A stretch of DNA of 64,000 nt from Parvibaculum sp039973015 (GCF_039973015.1 NZ_JBDWLT010000004.1:60083-124082); one strand, 5' to 3'. Numbered from the stretch's first letter, positions 1-9,651 are shown. Program-made: numbers and translations. Notes: generated by a model from the letters alone, not told the origin.

Positions 1-1533
1 ATCAAGGGCGAGAACTGGCAGCTGACCGCCGGCTGGCGGAGCCGCTTTTCCCATTGCCTCCTCTTCAACCCGACCGATCCGCGCTCCGCCCGCTACAACC
101 CCCTGCTTGAAGTGCGGAAGGGCCCCGACGAGGTCCGCGATGTTCAGAACATCGCCGATATCCTGGTCGATCCGGAAGGGGCGCTCGAACGGCGCAATCA
201 CTGGGAGAAGACGAGCCACGCCCTGCTGGTCGGCGCGATCCTGCATGTCCTTTATGCGGAGGAAGAGAAGACGCTTGCCCGGGTGGCGACGCTGCTGTCG
301 GACCCGCGACGCTCCTTCGAGCACACGCTGCGCGCCATGATGGCGACGAACCATCTGGGCACGCCGGACCGCCCGGAGGTCCATCCCGTTGTGGCGTCGG
401 CTGCCCGGGAGGTCCTCAACAAGTCCGACAATGAACGCTCCGGCGTGCTCTCGACCGCCATGTCGTTTCTGGGGCTTTACCGCGATCCGATCGTCGCGGC
501 GACCATCTCGGCCTGCGACTGGCGGATCGCCGATCTCGTCGATGCGGCACGGCCCGTCTCGCTCTATCTGGTCATTCCGCCGGCCGACATCTCGCGCACG
601 AAGCCGCTGGTGCGTCTCGTGCTCAACCAGATCGGGCGGCGCCTCACCGAGAAGCTCGAAGGCGATCCGGCGAAGCGCCGGCGTCATGGGCTTCTCATGA
701 TGCTGGACGAGTTCCCGGCGCTCGGGCGGCTCGATTTCTTCGAGACGGCGCTCGCCTTCATGGCGGGCTACGGGATCAGGGCCTATTTGATCGCGCAGTC
801 CCTGAACCAGATATCCAAGGCCTATGGTGAGAACAATGCGATCCTCGATAACTGCCATGTCCGGATCGCCTTCTCGTCGAATGACGAGCGGACGGCGAAG
901 CGCATTTCGGACGCGCTGGGGACCGCAACGGAACTCCGCGCGCAGCGCAACTATGCCGGTCATCGGCTCGCGCCCTGGCTCTCCCACGTCATGGTCTCGC
1001 GGCAGGAGACGGCGCGCCCGCTGCTGACGCCGGGTGAGGTGATGCAATTGCCGCCGGCCGACGAGCTGGTGCTGGTCTCGGGCCTCGCGCCGATCCGGGC
1101 GAAGAAGCTTCGCTATTACGAGGACAGGAACTTCACCGAGCGGGTGAAGCCGGCGCCGGTCCTTGCCGAGAATGGTTACCGTGACCGGCCCGCCGCCCGT
1201 CCCGACGACTGGAGCGGCCAGGTGCGTGGGCTCGATCATCGGCTCGCCGCCACAAGTGTACCCGATCCCGATGCCGGGCTGGCGGAAGAGGAAGGCGGGC
1301 TGCAGCAGCAGCGCCATCCGGGCCTGCAGGCGAAGGAGGTCGCGAAGCCGCGCGAACCTCGCGAGGCGACGCTCGGCCTTTTCGACGATGACGGCGATGC
1401 GGGTGCCGATCCCAAGGCAATGGATGGGGGAAAACGCGCCGGACGCAGCGCGATCAAACGCGCCTATGCGGCCAATGCGGGGAGCGACGGCGACCGGCAA
1501 CGCGCTTCGCAAGAGCTTCTTCCCGGATTTTGA
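1..1533 (+). CDS. traG: TraG/VirD4-type coupling protein, 5' truncated by window edge
   Basis: Frame 1 is open from the first base and begins in the VirD4 signature IKGENW, so the Walker A region and N-terminal membrane segments lie outside the window. Further motifs are LLMMLDEFPALGRL (Walker B) and AQSLNQI. The tail from about residue 390 is polar and disordered-looking. VirD4/TraG ATPases sit at the inner membrane and pass the relaxase-DNA complex to the type IV channel. It is followed at once by copG and trbB, the standard order of alphaproteobacterial trb elements. The first internal ATG at 112 is not the true start. Confidence 0.93.
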   Translation: MKGENWQLTAGWRSRFSHCLLFNPTDPRSARYNPLLEVRKGPDEVRDVQNIADILVDPEGALERRNHWEKTSHALLVGAILHVLYAEEEKTLARVATLLSDPRRSFEHTLRAMMATNHLGTPDRPEVHPVVASAAREVLNKSDNERSGVLSTAMSFLGLYRDPIVAATISACDWRIADLVDAARPVSLYLVIPPADISRTKPLVRLVLNQIGRRLTEKLEGDPAKRRRHGLLMMLDEFPALGRLDFFETALAFMAGYGIRAYLIAQSLNQISKAYGENNAILDNCHVRIAFSSNDERTAKRISDALGTATELRAQRNYAGHRLAPWLSHVMVSRQETARPLLTPGEVMQLPPADELVLVSGLAPIRAKKLRYYEDRNFTERVKPAPVLAENGYRDRPAARPDDWSGQVRGLDHRLAATSVPDPDAGLAEEEGGLQQQRHPGLQAKEVAKPREPREATLGLFDDDGDAGADPKAMDGGKRAGRSAIKRAYAANAGSDGDRQRASQELLPGF

Positions 1534-1544
1534 AGGTGCGCACG

Positions 1545-1964
1545 ATGAAGCCCCGCCATCATCTCTATCTCGACGATGCGCTGACCGAGGAGCTCGAGAA
1601 GCTCGCCGCGAAGCCCGGCTCGTCCAAATCCGCGATCGTCAGCGACGCGCTGCGCGCCTATCTCGCGCGCCGCGGTGCGAAGGAGCTCGACGATCTCTTC
1701 AAGGTGCGGCTCGACCGCATGAGCGGGCAATTGAACCGCATCGAGCGCGATCTCGCGATCGTGATGGAGAGCCTGGGGCTCTTCGTCCGCTATCAGCTGA
1801 CCGTCACGGCACCGCTGCCCGAGCCCGATCAGACGGCCCGTGCGGTCGGCCGCGACCGTTTCGAGGCCTTTATCGACCGGGTCGGGCGGCAACTCGCGGG
1901 CGGCAGGCGGGATCTGAGCCGCGACACGATCCTGCGCAGCGGCGAGACGGAGGAGGCGTCATGA
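1545..1964 (+). CDS. CopG/RHH-type protein of the trb operon
   Basis: A 139-residue protein whose N-terminus (HHLYLDDALTEELEKLAAKPGSSKSAIVSDALRAYL region) has the strand-helix-helix pattern of ribbon-helix-helix DNA binders. Such a gene lies between traG and trbB in many alphaproteobacterial conjugative elements and is usually annotated as a CopG-family regulator. I prefer the ATG at 1545, with an AAGG element before it, over a TTG at 1530 that overlaps the traG stop. Its stop overlaps the trbB start as ATGA, so translation is probably coupled. Its role in transfer control is inferred. Confidence 0.8.
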   Translation: MKPRHHLYLDDALTEELEKLAAKPGSSKSAIVSDALRAYLARRGAKELDDLFKVRLDRMSGQLNRIERDLAIVMESLGLFVRYQLTVTAPLPEPDQTARAVGRDRFEAFIDRVGRQLAGGRRDLSRDTILRSGETEEAS

Positions 1965-2938
1965 GCGGTCACGCCGAAGCGCAGTCGAGAGAGCGGCGCC
2001 GTTCGATGCTCCGGACCGCCATGGGACCGGCGATCGCCGCCGCGCTCACCGATCCCATGGTCGTCGAGGTGATGGTCAATCCCGATGGCAGTCTCCGGCT
2101 CGACCGGCTGGGCGAGGGCAGGGTCGATACGGGCGTGGCGTTCGAGCCGGCCGAGGTCGAACGCGTCATCCGGCTTGTGGCCTCGCATGTCCGCACGGAA
2201 GTCCATGCCGGCAACCCGGTGGTGAGCGCGGAGTTGCCTGAAAGCGGCGAGCGCTTCGAGGGTCTGCTGCCGCCTGTGGCATCCGCACCCTGTTTCGCGA
2301 TCCGCAAACCCGCCGCACGGATCCATACGCTGGACGATTATATCGCCGACCGCATCCTCTCGCCGGAGCAGGCAAGCGCCTTGCGCGATGCGGTCGCCGA
2401 CCGGCGCAATCTCCTGGTCGCCGGCGGCACGAGTTCGGGCAAGACGACGCTGGCGAACGCGCTTCTCGCCGAAATGGCCACCGCCGACGAGCGCATCATC
2501 CTGATCGAGGATACGCGCGAGTTGCAATGCGCGGCGCCCGATTGCGTGGAGCTACGCACGAAGCCGGGCGTGGTCTCGCTCGCCGATCTCGTCCGCTCGA
2601 CGCTCCGCCTCCGGCCCGACCGCATCATTGTCGGCGAGGTCAGGGGCGGCGAGGCGCTCGACATGCTGAAGGCCTGGAACACGGGCCATCCGGGCGGCAT
2701 CGCGACGCTGCATGCGAACTCGGCCCGGGCCGCCCTCTACAGGCTCGAACAGCTCGTCCAGGAGGCAAGCGCCGTGGTGCCGCGCCGCCTTATCGCCGAG
2801 GCAATCGATCTCGTCGTCTTCATCGAGGGAAGAGGGGCCGCGCGCCGCGTCGGCTGCATCACCCAAGTCACCGGCCTCGATGCCAATGGCGACTATCTCG
2901 TCACCGATACCACGAGCCCGCATCGTCCCACTGTCTGA
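1961..2938 (+). CDS. trbB: TrbB, VirB11-like secretion ATPase
   Basis: A 325-residue VirB11-family hexameric ATPase that powers pilus assembly and substrate transfer from the cytoplasmic face. Walker A GGTSSGKT is at residues 155-162. It is followed by IILIEDTREL (Asp box), the RPDRIIVGEVRGGEALDML region (Walker B with VGEVRG) and GHPGGIATLHANS (His box). The start is the ATG in an ATGA overlap with the upstream CopG gene. Length and motifs match the family. Confidence 0.95.
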   Translation: MSGHAEAQSRERRRSMLRTAMGPAIAAALTDPMVVEVMVNPDGSLRLDRLGEGRVDTGVAFEPAEVERVIRLVASHVRTEVHAGNPVVSAELPESGERFEGLLPPVASAPCFAIRKPAARIHTLDDYIADRILSPEQASALRDAVADRRNLLVAGGTSSGKTTLANALLAEMATADERIILIEDTRELQCAAPDCVELRTKPGVVSLADLVRSTLRLRPDRIIVGEVRGGEALDMLKAWNTGHPGGIATLHANSARAALYRLEQLVQEASAVVPRRLIAEAIDLVVFIEGRGAARRVGCITQVTGLDANGDYLVTDTTSPHRPTV

Positions 2939-2955
2939 CCCGAAAGGACTACTTC

Positions 2956-3279
2956 ATGCGCTTGCTCAATCGTCTTGTCCGAACCGGTTCGCTGTCCTTG
3001 TTTTTGACCATGGTGTTTATCGGCGCCGCAGAGGCCGCCGGCACCGGCATGCCCTGGGAGCAGCCGCTGCAGCAGATCCTCGATTCCGTGCAAGGGCCGG
3101 TCGCGAAGATCGTCGCGGTGATCATCATCATCGTGACGGGACTGACGCTCGCCTTCGGCGATACGGCGGGGGGCTTCCGCCGCCTGATCCAGATCGTCTT
3201 CGGTCTGTCGATCGCCTTCGCGGCCTCGAGCTTCTTTCTTTCCTTCTTCGCCTTCGGCGGCGGAGCGCTGATCGCATGA
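2956..3279 (+). CDS. trbC: TrbC, VirB2-like pilin
   Basis: A 107-residue protein with a cleavable-looking signal region (MRLLNRLVRTG then a hydrophobic run ending GAAEAAG) and two further hydrophobic segments (about residues 53-72 and 80-100). This is the topology of VirB2/TrbC pilins, which form the conjugative pilus. The ATG at 2956 is preceded by GAAAGGA. The stop overlaps the trbD start as ATGA. The identification rests on topology and operon position. Confidence 0.9.
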   Translation: MRLLNRLVRTGSLSLFLTMVFIGAAEAAGTGMPWEQPLQQILDSVQGPVAKIVAVIIIIVTGLTLAFGDTAGGFRRLIQIVFGLSIAFAASSFFLSFFAFGGGALIA

Positions 3280-3539
3280 GCGGCCATCTCGAAGGCTTCG
3301 AAGTGCCGCTTCACCGCGCCCTTGCCGAGCCGATCCTGCTTGCCGGCGCGCCGCGCAGTGTTGCGATCCTCAATGGGACCGTTGCCGCCGCCCTTGGTTT
3401 GGGCCTTCAGCTCTGGATCGCGGGCCTCGTCCTCTGGCTTGCCGGTCACACGCTTTGCGTCTTCGCGGCGAAACGCGATCCGCAATTCGGGCAGGTGCTG
3501 GCGCGCCATCTCCGGCAGAAGGGGTATCTCTCATGCTGA
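3276..3539 (+). CDS. trbD: TrbD, VirB3-like inner-membrane protein
   Basis: An 87-residue protein beginning MSGHLEGFEVPLHRALAEPILLAGAPR, a stretch typical of VirB3/TrbD, followed by one long hydrophobic segment (about residues 33-62). VirB3-like proteins pair with the VirB4 ATPase at the inner membrane. It overlaps trbC by an ATGA and trbE by seven bases, consistent with obligate co-translation. Confidence 0.9.
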   Translation: MSGHLEGFEVPLHRALAEPILLAGAPRSVAILNGTVAAALGLGLQLWIAGLVLWLAGHTLCVFAAKRDPQFGQVLARHLRQKGYLSC

Positions 3540-5977
3540 ACCTCGCCGAGTACCGCCGCAAGCCAGACCGCCTCGCCGATCATCTGCCCTGGGCAGCACT
3601 CGTGGCACCGGGCGTCGTCCTCAACAAGGATGGCGGTTTCCAGCGGACGCTGAGGTTCCGCGGCCCCGATCTCGAAAGCGCGACCGAAGCCGAACTGATC
3701 GGTGTCGCGGCCCGCTTCAACAATGTCGCGCGCCGTTTCGGTTCCGGCTGGGCCTTGTTCTTCGAGGCGGAGCGCCTCGCGGCGGCGGATTATCCCGACA
3801 GCGCCTTTCCCGATGCCGCGTCATGGCTTGTCGATCGCGAGCGCCGCGCGGGCTTCGTGGAGAAGGCGCATTTCGAGAGCGCCTGCCACCTCACACTTTA
3901 CTATATGCCGCTGGCGGACACGGTCTCGCGGGCCGAGCGGTGGCTCATTGAGAAGGAGAGGGCGGACAGCACGCGCGACTGGCGCGAAGATCTCGACGGC
4001 TTCATCGCCGAGACCGACCGGATCGCCGATCTCCTCAAGGGCTTCATGCCGGAGCTCCATCCGCTCGACGATGCGGAGACGCTCACCTATCTCCACCGCG
4101 CCGTCTCCTCCAAGCGCCATCGGATCGTGCCGCCCGAAACGCCGGTCTATCTCGATGCGGTACTGGTGGACGAGCCCCTGAGTGGCGGTCTCGAGCCGAT
4201 GCTGGGCGCGCGGCATCTGCGGACGCTGACGATCCTCGGCTTCCCGAACCTGACCCGGCCGGGATTGCTCGATGCGCTCAATCATCTGGCGCTTCCCTAT
4301 CGCTGGATGACGCGCTTCATCGCGCTCGACAAGACCCAGGCGACGCGGGAACTGACCAAACTCCGCCGGCAATGGTTCGCGAAGCGCAAATCGGTGACGG
4401 CCCTCTTGCGCGAGGTCATGTACAATGAACCGGCACCGCTTCTCGATACGGATGCCGACAACAAGGTGGTGGATGCCGATCTCGCGCTGCAGGCGCTGGG
4501 CGGCGATCATGTGAGCTTCGGTTATCTGACGACGACGATCACCGTCGGCGATGAGGATGCCGAAGTCGCGGACGAGTATCGCCGCGCCGTCGAGCGCGCG
4601 GTCACCGGCGCCGGCTTCACCGTGATCCGCGAAAGCACCAATGCGGTCGAGGCCTGGCTCGGCAGTCTGCCCGGTCATGTCTATGCCAATGTCCGGCAGC
4701 CGATCGTCCATACGCTCAATCTCGCTCATCTGATGCCGCTCTCGTTGGTCTGGGCCGGGCCGGCGCGGAACGAGCATTTGGACGGTCCGGTCCTGCTCCA
4801 TGCCGAAAGCGAGGGCGCGACGCCTTTCCGTCTTTCGACCCATATCGGCGATGTCGGCCATATGCTGATCGTCGGCCCGACCGGCGCCGGCAAATCGGTG
4901 TTGCTGGCGCTGATCGCGATGCAGTTCCGCCGCTACGAGGATGCGCAGATCTATCTCTTCGACAAGGGCTTCTCGGCGCGTGCCGCCATTCTCGCCATGG
5001 GCGGCGCCCATCATGCGCTGGGCACCGGTGATGGTGAGGCCGTGCTCGCCTTCCAGCCGCTTGCCCGAATCGACGAAGCGGCGGAATGCGGCTGGGCGGC
5101 GGAATGGATCGGATCGCTTCTCACGCATGAGAAACTCGAGGTGACGCCGGAGGTGAAGGATGCCGTCTGGTCGGCATTGAGGAGCCTCGCCTCCGCGCCG
5201 TGCGGTGAGCGGACGCTGACCGGCCTCTCCGTCCTGCTGCAATCGAACGCGCTCAAGGCAGCGCTCACGCCTTACACGCTGGAAGGTCCGTTCGGGCATT
5301 TGCTCGATGCGGCAGAAGACGGGCTCGCGCTTTCCGGCATCCAGTGTTTCGAGATGGAAGCACTGCTGCACGAGAAGGGCGCGGTGATGCCGGTTCTCAC
5401 CTATCTCTTCCATCGCCTTGAGGAACGCTTCACCGGCGCGCCGACGCTTCTCATTCTCGATGAGGCCTGGGTCTATCTCGACGACCCGCTTTTCGCCTCC
5501 CGCATCCGTGAATGGTTGAAGACGCTTCGCAAGAAGAATGTCGCGGTCATCTTCGCGACGCAGTCGCTTGCCGATATCGCCGAGAGCGCCATCGCGCCCG
5601 CTATCATCGAGAGCTGTCCGCAGCGGATATTCCTCCCCAATGACCGCGCAATCGAACCGCAGGCGCGGGCGGCTTACGAGCGCTTCGGTCTCAACACGCG
5701 CCAGATCGAGCTGATCGCGGAAGCCATGCCGAAGCGGCACTACTATCTCCAATCCCGCCGCGGCAACCGGCTTTTCGAACTCGGGCTCGGTCCCGTGGCG
5801 TTCACCTTTTGCGGCGCGTCTTCTTCCGCCGACCGGAAACTCATCGGTCGTGTGTTGAATGAGACGGGGTCAGCGGGTTTCGCGAAGAGATTTCTCGCCG
5901 CGAAGGGCCTCGATTGGGCCGCCGATCTCATCGACATCCATACAGCGAAAATTTCTTCATCGGAGACGTCCTCATGA
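3533..5977 (+). CDS. trbE: TrbE, VirB4-like ATPase
   Basis: An 814-residue VirB4-family ATPase, full length for the family. Walker A GPTGAGKS is at residues 448-455. Walker B TLLILDEAWVYLDD is near 639, followed by KKNVAVIFATQSLADI. The N-terminal half (CagE/TrbE/VirB domain) contacts VirB3. I start at the ATG at 3533 (MLNLAEYRRKPDRL), which overlaps the trbD stop, rather than the upstream in-frame codon. Together with TrbB it energises pilus assembly and DNA translocation. Confidence 0.95.
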   Translation: MLNLAEYRRKPDRLADHLPWAALVAPGVVLNKDGGFQRTLRFRGPDLESATEAELIGVAARFNNVARRFGSGWALFFEAERLAAADYPDSAFPDAASWLVDRERRAGFVEKAHFESACHLTLYYMPLADTVSRAERWLIEKERADSTRDWREDLDGFIAETDRIADLLKGFMPELHPLDDAETLTYLHRAVSSKRHRIVPPETPVYLDAVLVDEPLSGGLEPMLGARHLRTLTILGFPNLTRPGLLDALNHLALPYRWMTRFIALDKTQATRELTKLRRQWFAKRKSVTALLREVMYNEPAPLLDTDADNKVVDADLALQALGGDHVSFGYLTTTITVGDEDAEVADEYRRAVERAVTGAGFTVIRESTNAVEAWLGSLPGHVYANVRQPIVHTLNLAHLMPLSLVWAGPARNEHLDGPVLLHAESEGATPFRLSTHIGDVGHMLIVGPTGAGKSVLLALIAMQFRRYEDAQIYLFDKGFSARAAILAMGGAHHALGTGDGEAVLAFQPLARIDEAAECGWAAEWIGSLLTHEKLEVTPEVKDAVWSALRSLASAPCGERTLTGLSVLLQSNALKAALTPYTLEGPFGHLLDAAEDGLALSGIQCFEMEALLHEKGAVMPVLTYLFHRLEERFTGAPTLLILDEAWVYLDDPLFASRIREWLKTLRKKNVAVIFATQSLADIAESAIAPAIIESCPQRIFLPNDRAIEPQARAAYERFGLNTRQIELIAEAMPKRHYYLQSRRGNRLFELGLGPVAFTFCGASSSADRKLIGRVLNETGSAGFAKRFLAAKGLDWAADLIDIHTAKISSSETSS

Positions 5978-6699
5978 CGCGCAAGACGTTGCGGGCCGTG
6001 CTGCTCGCTCTCTGCCTCTCGGCTGGTCTCGCAACGGCATACCTACGTCCGGCAACGGCCATGACCGTCTTCGATCCCACCAACTATGTGCAGAACCTGC
6101 TGCAGGCGGTGCGCGCGCTGGAGCAGATCGACAACCAGATCCGCTCGCTCCAGAACGAGGCCGTGATGCTCGACAATATGGCGCGGAACCTGGAGCATCT
6201 CGATCTCTCGACGCTGCAGGGCATGGTCTCGGGGCTGACAAGGATCGGTCAGCTGATGGATCAGGCGCGGGGCATCGCCTTCACCATCGAGGCGACGCAA
6301 GAGGCACTGGAACAAAGCTATCCCGAGCGCTACGGCGCGGAGGTCACTCACGACGTGCTTCTCGCCGATGCCGAACAGCGCTGGCGCGATGCCATGTCGG
6401 CCTACGGCGACACGATGCGCCTGCAGGCGGGCATCGCGCGCAATGTCGAGAGCGACCAGGCGGCGCTCGTCTCGCTGGTCGCCGCCTCGCAAGGCGCGGT
6501 CGGTGCGCTTCAGGCGCAGCAGGCGGCAAACCAGTTGCTCGCGCTTTCGACGAAACAACAGCTTCAGATCCAGAGCCTGATGGCGGCCCAATATCGCGCC
6601 GAAGCGCTTGATGCGGCACGCAAGGCCCAGGCCGAGGAACAGGCCCGCGCAAGCTTCGACCGCTTCATGGGCGAGGGAAAAGCCTACGGGGCGCGGTGA
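5974..6699 (+). CDS. trbJ: TrbJ, VirB5-like periplasmic protein
   Basis: A 241-residue protein with an N-terminal signal peptide (MTRKTLRAVLLALCLSAG, cleavage probably after ATA near residue 29). The mature part is helical and glutamine-rich (VQNLLQAVRALEQIDNQIRS). This is the TrbJ/VirB5 pattern of a periplasmic, pilus-associated protein. The start overlaps the trbE stop as ATGA. No trbK entry-exclusion gene follows: only 47 bases separate it from trbL. Confidence 0.92.
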   Translation: MTRKTLRAVLLALCLSAGLATAYLRPATAMTVFDPTNYVQNLLQAVRALEQIDNQIRSLQNEAVMLDNMARNLEHLDLSTLQGMVSGLTRIGQLMDQARGIAFTIEATQEALEQSYPERYGAEVTHDVLLADAEQRWRDAMSAYGDTMRLQAGIARNVESDQAALVSLVAASQGAVGALQAQQAANQLLALSTKQQLQIQSLMAAQYRAEALDAARKAQAEEQARASFDRFMGEGKAYGAR

Positions 6700-6746
6700 C
6701 AATCGAAGAGTGACAAACGAAGAGTAAGAGGCGAGGAGCGAGCGGC

Positions 6747-7910
6747 ATGGACGATCTTGGCGTCATCGACCGGTTCATGGAAGCCTTCACCCAGGCAATC
6801 GACAGCGGCTTCGGACTGCTGCAGGGCGATGTCGCCTTCCTGACCGCGATCCTCATCGGCATCGACATCACGCTGGCCGGTCTCTTCTGGGCGATGGAGG
6901 AGAGCAATGTGCTGGGCCGTCTCCTGCGGAAGGTCCTTTATGTCGGCGTCTTCGCGCTGATCCTGAATAATTTTGCAGGCCTTGCCGACATCATCTTCCG
7001 TTCCTTCGCAGGCCTCGGTCTGCATGCGGCGGAGAACGAGCTCACCGCCGACGACCTGCTCCGGCCGGGCTATCTCGCCGGTATCGGCTTCGAGGCGGCC
7101 TGGCCGCTCCTGCAACAGGCGGGCTCCTTGATGGGGTTCACGAGTTTCTTCAACCATGCGGTCACGATCATCGTGCTGGTACTCGCCTGGACGGTCGTCA
7201 TCGCCGCCTTCTTCATCCTGGCGGTGCAGCTCTTCATCACCATCATCGAGTTCAAGCTGACGACGCTGGCGGGCTTCGTACTGGTGCCCTTCGCGCTCTG
7301 GACCAAAACGGCGTTTCTCGCCGAGCGTGTGCTCGGCAATGTCGTCGCCTCGGGCGTCAAGGTGATGCTGCTCGCCGTCATCATCGGCATCGGTTCGGGC
7401 TTTTTCACCGATTTCGTGACGGCGCTTCAGGGCCGCGAGCCCAATCTCAACGACGCCATGGCGCTGGTGCTGGCTTCGCTCGCTTTGTTCGGGCTCGGCA
7501 TTTTCGGGCCCGGCATTGCCGCGGGCCTCGTCTCCGGCGCGCCGCAGCTTGGTGCAGGCGCGGTGGTCGGGGCGACCGGTGGCGTTGCGGCCGGTGCGGC
7601 GCTGGCCGGCGGCATGGCGCTCGGGGCGGCCCGGATGGGAAGTGCGGCCGGACTTTCGGCACTTCGGGCCGGCACCGGCATGGGCACCGCGACGGCCGGT
7701 GCGGTGGGGATGGGGCCTGTACCGGGCATGGCCGCATCGTCTTCTGCCGGAATGTCTTCAAGCATGGCGGCGGGGACACCCGACTGGGCGCGGCGTCTCC
7801 GGGCCGAGCAGCGCCGCCGCACCCATACCCAGACCGCGATGCAGGCGATCCGCGAAGGCGACCGGCCGGGTGCCGGCGCCAATCCTTCCTTCGACGATGG
7901 GAGGTCCTGA
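6747..7910 (+). CDS. trbL: TrbL, VirB6-like polytopic channel protein
   Basis: A 387-residue polytopic membrane protein with at least six hydrophobic segments between residues 25 and 275 and a Gly/Ala-rich tail (about 260-345) ending in a basic cytosolic-looking stretch. This matches the TrbL/VirB6 inner-membrane channel component. The motif FKLTTLAGFVLVPFALW is characteristic of TrbL. Its TGA overlaps the trbF ATG (TGATG). Confidence 0.93.
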   Translation: MDDLGVIDRFMEAFTQAIDSGFGLLQGDVAFLTAILIGIDITLAGLFWAMEESNVLGRLLRKVLYVGVFALILNNFAGLADIIFRSFAGLGLHAAENELTADDLLRPGYLAGIGFEAAWPLLQQAGSLMGFTSFFNHAVTIIVLVLAWTVVIAAFFILAVQLFITIIEFKLTTLAGFVLVPFALWTKTAFLAERVLGNVVASGVKVMLLAVIIGIGSGFFTDFVTALQGREPNLNDAMALVLASLALFGLGIFGPGIAAGLVSGAPQLGAGAVVGATGGVAAGAALAGGMALGAARMGSAAGLSALRAGTGMGTATAGAVGMGPVPGMAASSSAGMSSSMAAGTPDWARRLRAEQRRRTHTQTAMQAIREGDRPGAGANPSFDDGRS

Positions 7911-8608
7911 TGCTCTTCAAACGTGCCACGGAGCGATATGGCCGCACCCCCGAACCGGTCACCCCCTATCAGAAGGCGGCACAAGCCTGGGACGAGCGCA
8001 TCGGCGCGGCGCGCGTTCAGGCGCGAAACTGGCGGCTGATGGCATTTGGATGTCTCGCGCTAAGCGCCGGGCTGTCGGCGGGCCTCTACTGGCAATCGCT
8101 GCAGTCTCACGTGACCCCGTACGTGGTCGAGATCGAGCGTTCGGGCGAGGTCCGCGCTGTGCGCCCCGCTATCGAGGCCTATACGCCGGGAGATGCCCAG
8201 ATCGCCTTTGTGCTGGCGCGCTTCATCTCGAATGTCCGCTCGCTTTCCTCCGACCCTATCGTCTTGCGGAAGAACTGGCTCGAAGCCTACGACCATGCGA
8301 CCGGCAGGGCGGCGACATTCCTCAACGAATTCGCGCGCGAGAGCGATCCCTTCAAATCGGTCGGCACGCGCAATGTATCCGTCGAGGTGACCAGCGTCGT
8401 CCGCGTCTCGGAGCGCTCCTTCCAGGTCAAATGGCGCGAGCGGCTTTACGAGCGCGGCAGCCTCGCCGCGACGACCCACTGGACCGCCATTCTCACCATC
8501 GGCATTCGGCCGCCCCGCAATGCCGAGACGCTCCGAAAGAACCCGCTCGGCCTTTATGTCGAGGCGCTCGACTGGTCACGCGAACTCAACGCCGGTGAAG
8601 CCCCCTGA
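7910..8608 (+). CDS. trbF: TrbF, VirB8-like protein
   Basis: A 232-residue bitopic protein with a cytosolic N-terminus, one membrane segment (about residues 43-62) and a periplasmic VirB8/NTF2-like domain. Family stretches include VTPYVVEIERSGEVR, LARFISNVRSLSSD and FQVKWRERLYERG. VirB8 proteins nucleate the inner-membrane assembly. The start overlaps trbL by one base. Length fits the family. Confidence 0.94.
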   Translation: MLFKRATERYGRTPEPVTPYQKAAQAWDERIGAARVQARNWRLMAFGCLALSAGLSAGLYWQSLQSHVTPYVVEIERSGEVRAVRPAIEAYTPGDAQIAFVLARFISNVRSLSSDPIVLRKNWLEAYDHATGRAATFLNEFARESDPFKSVGTRNVSVEVTSVVRVSERSFQVKWRERLYERGSLAATTHWTAILTIGIRPPRNAETLRKNPLGLYVEALDWSRELNAGEAP

Positions 8609-8622
8609 CCAAGGAGAACCAG

Positions 8623-9642
8623 ATGACCCCGATCCGTTCGTTCTTGATGGTAAGCATCTCGGCGCTTGTGTTGACCGCCTGTGCCGACAAGGTGCCGCCA
8701 CCCCAGATCCGCTATGACGCGGTCGACCTGCAACCGGCACAGCTCGAACCTCAGCCCCCGAAACCCGTCGAGATCGTCGCCCTGCCGGAGCCTTTGCCGC
8801 TGCCGGGTCAGTTGCAGCCTCTCGATACGGCGAAACCGAAGCCCGACAAGCGGGTGCCGACGGAACGGGTCGATGCCGCCAACAAGGAGGCGCTGATCGA
8901 ACCCATGCGGGATGGCTATATCAATGCGATCCAGGTCTATCCCTTCACTGAAGGCGCGCTCTACCGGCTTTATGCGACGCCGGAGCGCGTCAGCGATATC
9001 GCATTGCAGCCGGGCGAGGAACTCATCGCCGTCTCGGCGGGTGACACGGTGCGCTGGGTGATCGGCGATACTGTAAGTGGCTCCGGCACCGGCAAACGTG
9101 TCCATGTGCTGGTGAAGCCTTTCGCCGCCGGGCTTGAGACCAATCTCGTCATCACCACCGATCGCCGCGCCTATCGTCTGGCGCTTCAGAGCACCGAGGC
9201 GACGGCCATGGCCGCACTCTCCTGGACCTATCCGCGCGACGAGCTGCTCGCCTTGCAGGCGCGGAACGCGAGGGCGCAAGCGGCATCGGCAATCGCAAGC
9301 GGTATCGATCTCGCCGCGCTCCGTTTCCGCTACGAGATCACGGGCGATAATCCGCCCTGGCGGCCGCTCCGCGCCTTCGATGACGGTTCGAAAGTCTATA
9401 TCGAGTTTCCCGCGCGGTTCGATCAGGGCGAGGCACCGCCGCTCTTCGTGGTCGGCCCCTCGGGCGGCAGCGAACTCGTCAATTACCGGCTGCGCGGCCA
9501 TTACTACATTGTCGATCGCCTCTTCGCGGCGGCGGAATTGCACCTCGGCGAGGCGCCGCAACAGGTGGTGCGCATCAGCCGCACCGACAGGGTAGCGGGC
9601 GTCGTCGATGATCGCCCCTCGCGGCTGCGGCCGGGACGATAG
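8623..9642 (+). CDS. trbG: TrbG, VirB9-like outer-membrane-complex lipoprotein
   Basis: A 339-residue protein with a lipoprotein signal (lipobox LTAC, Cys21). A proline-rich linker (about residues 40-90) follows, then the VirB9/CagX beta domain with NAIQVYPFTEGALYRLYATP and a C-terminal RLRGHYYIVDRLF. VirB9-type proteins form the outer-membrane core with VirB10. It follows trbF after 14 bases that contain an AAGGAG ribosome site. Confidence 0.94.
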   Translation: MTPIRSFLMVSISALVLTACADKVPPPQIRYDAVDLQPAQLEPQPPKPVEIVALPEPLPLPGQLQPLDTAKPKPDKRVPTERVDAANKEALIEPMRDGYINAIQVYPFTEGALYRLYATPERVSDIALQPGEELIAVSAGDTVRWVIGDTVSGSGTGKRVHVLVKPFAAGLETNLVITTDRRAYRLALQSTEATAMAALSWTYPRDELLALQARNARAQAASAIASGIDLAALRFRYEITGDNPPWRPLRAFDDGSKVYIEFPARFDQGEAPPLFVVGPSGGSELVNYRLRGHYYIVDRLFAAAELHLGEAPQQVVRISRTDRVAGVVDDRPSRLRPGR

Positions 9643-9651
9643 GAGAGAGAT

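Noticed and set aside
3821..5752. A 643-codon open frame on the minus strand opposite trbE.
   Set aside because: It is the reverse shadow of a GC-rich, motif-complete trbE gene. Its composition (many His, Arg, Asp without domains) is typical of antisense frames.
8554..9561. A 335-codon minus-strand frame opposite trbG.
   Set aside because: trbG has a lipobox and VirB9 motifs and fits the operon; the antisense frame is a codon-bias shadow.
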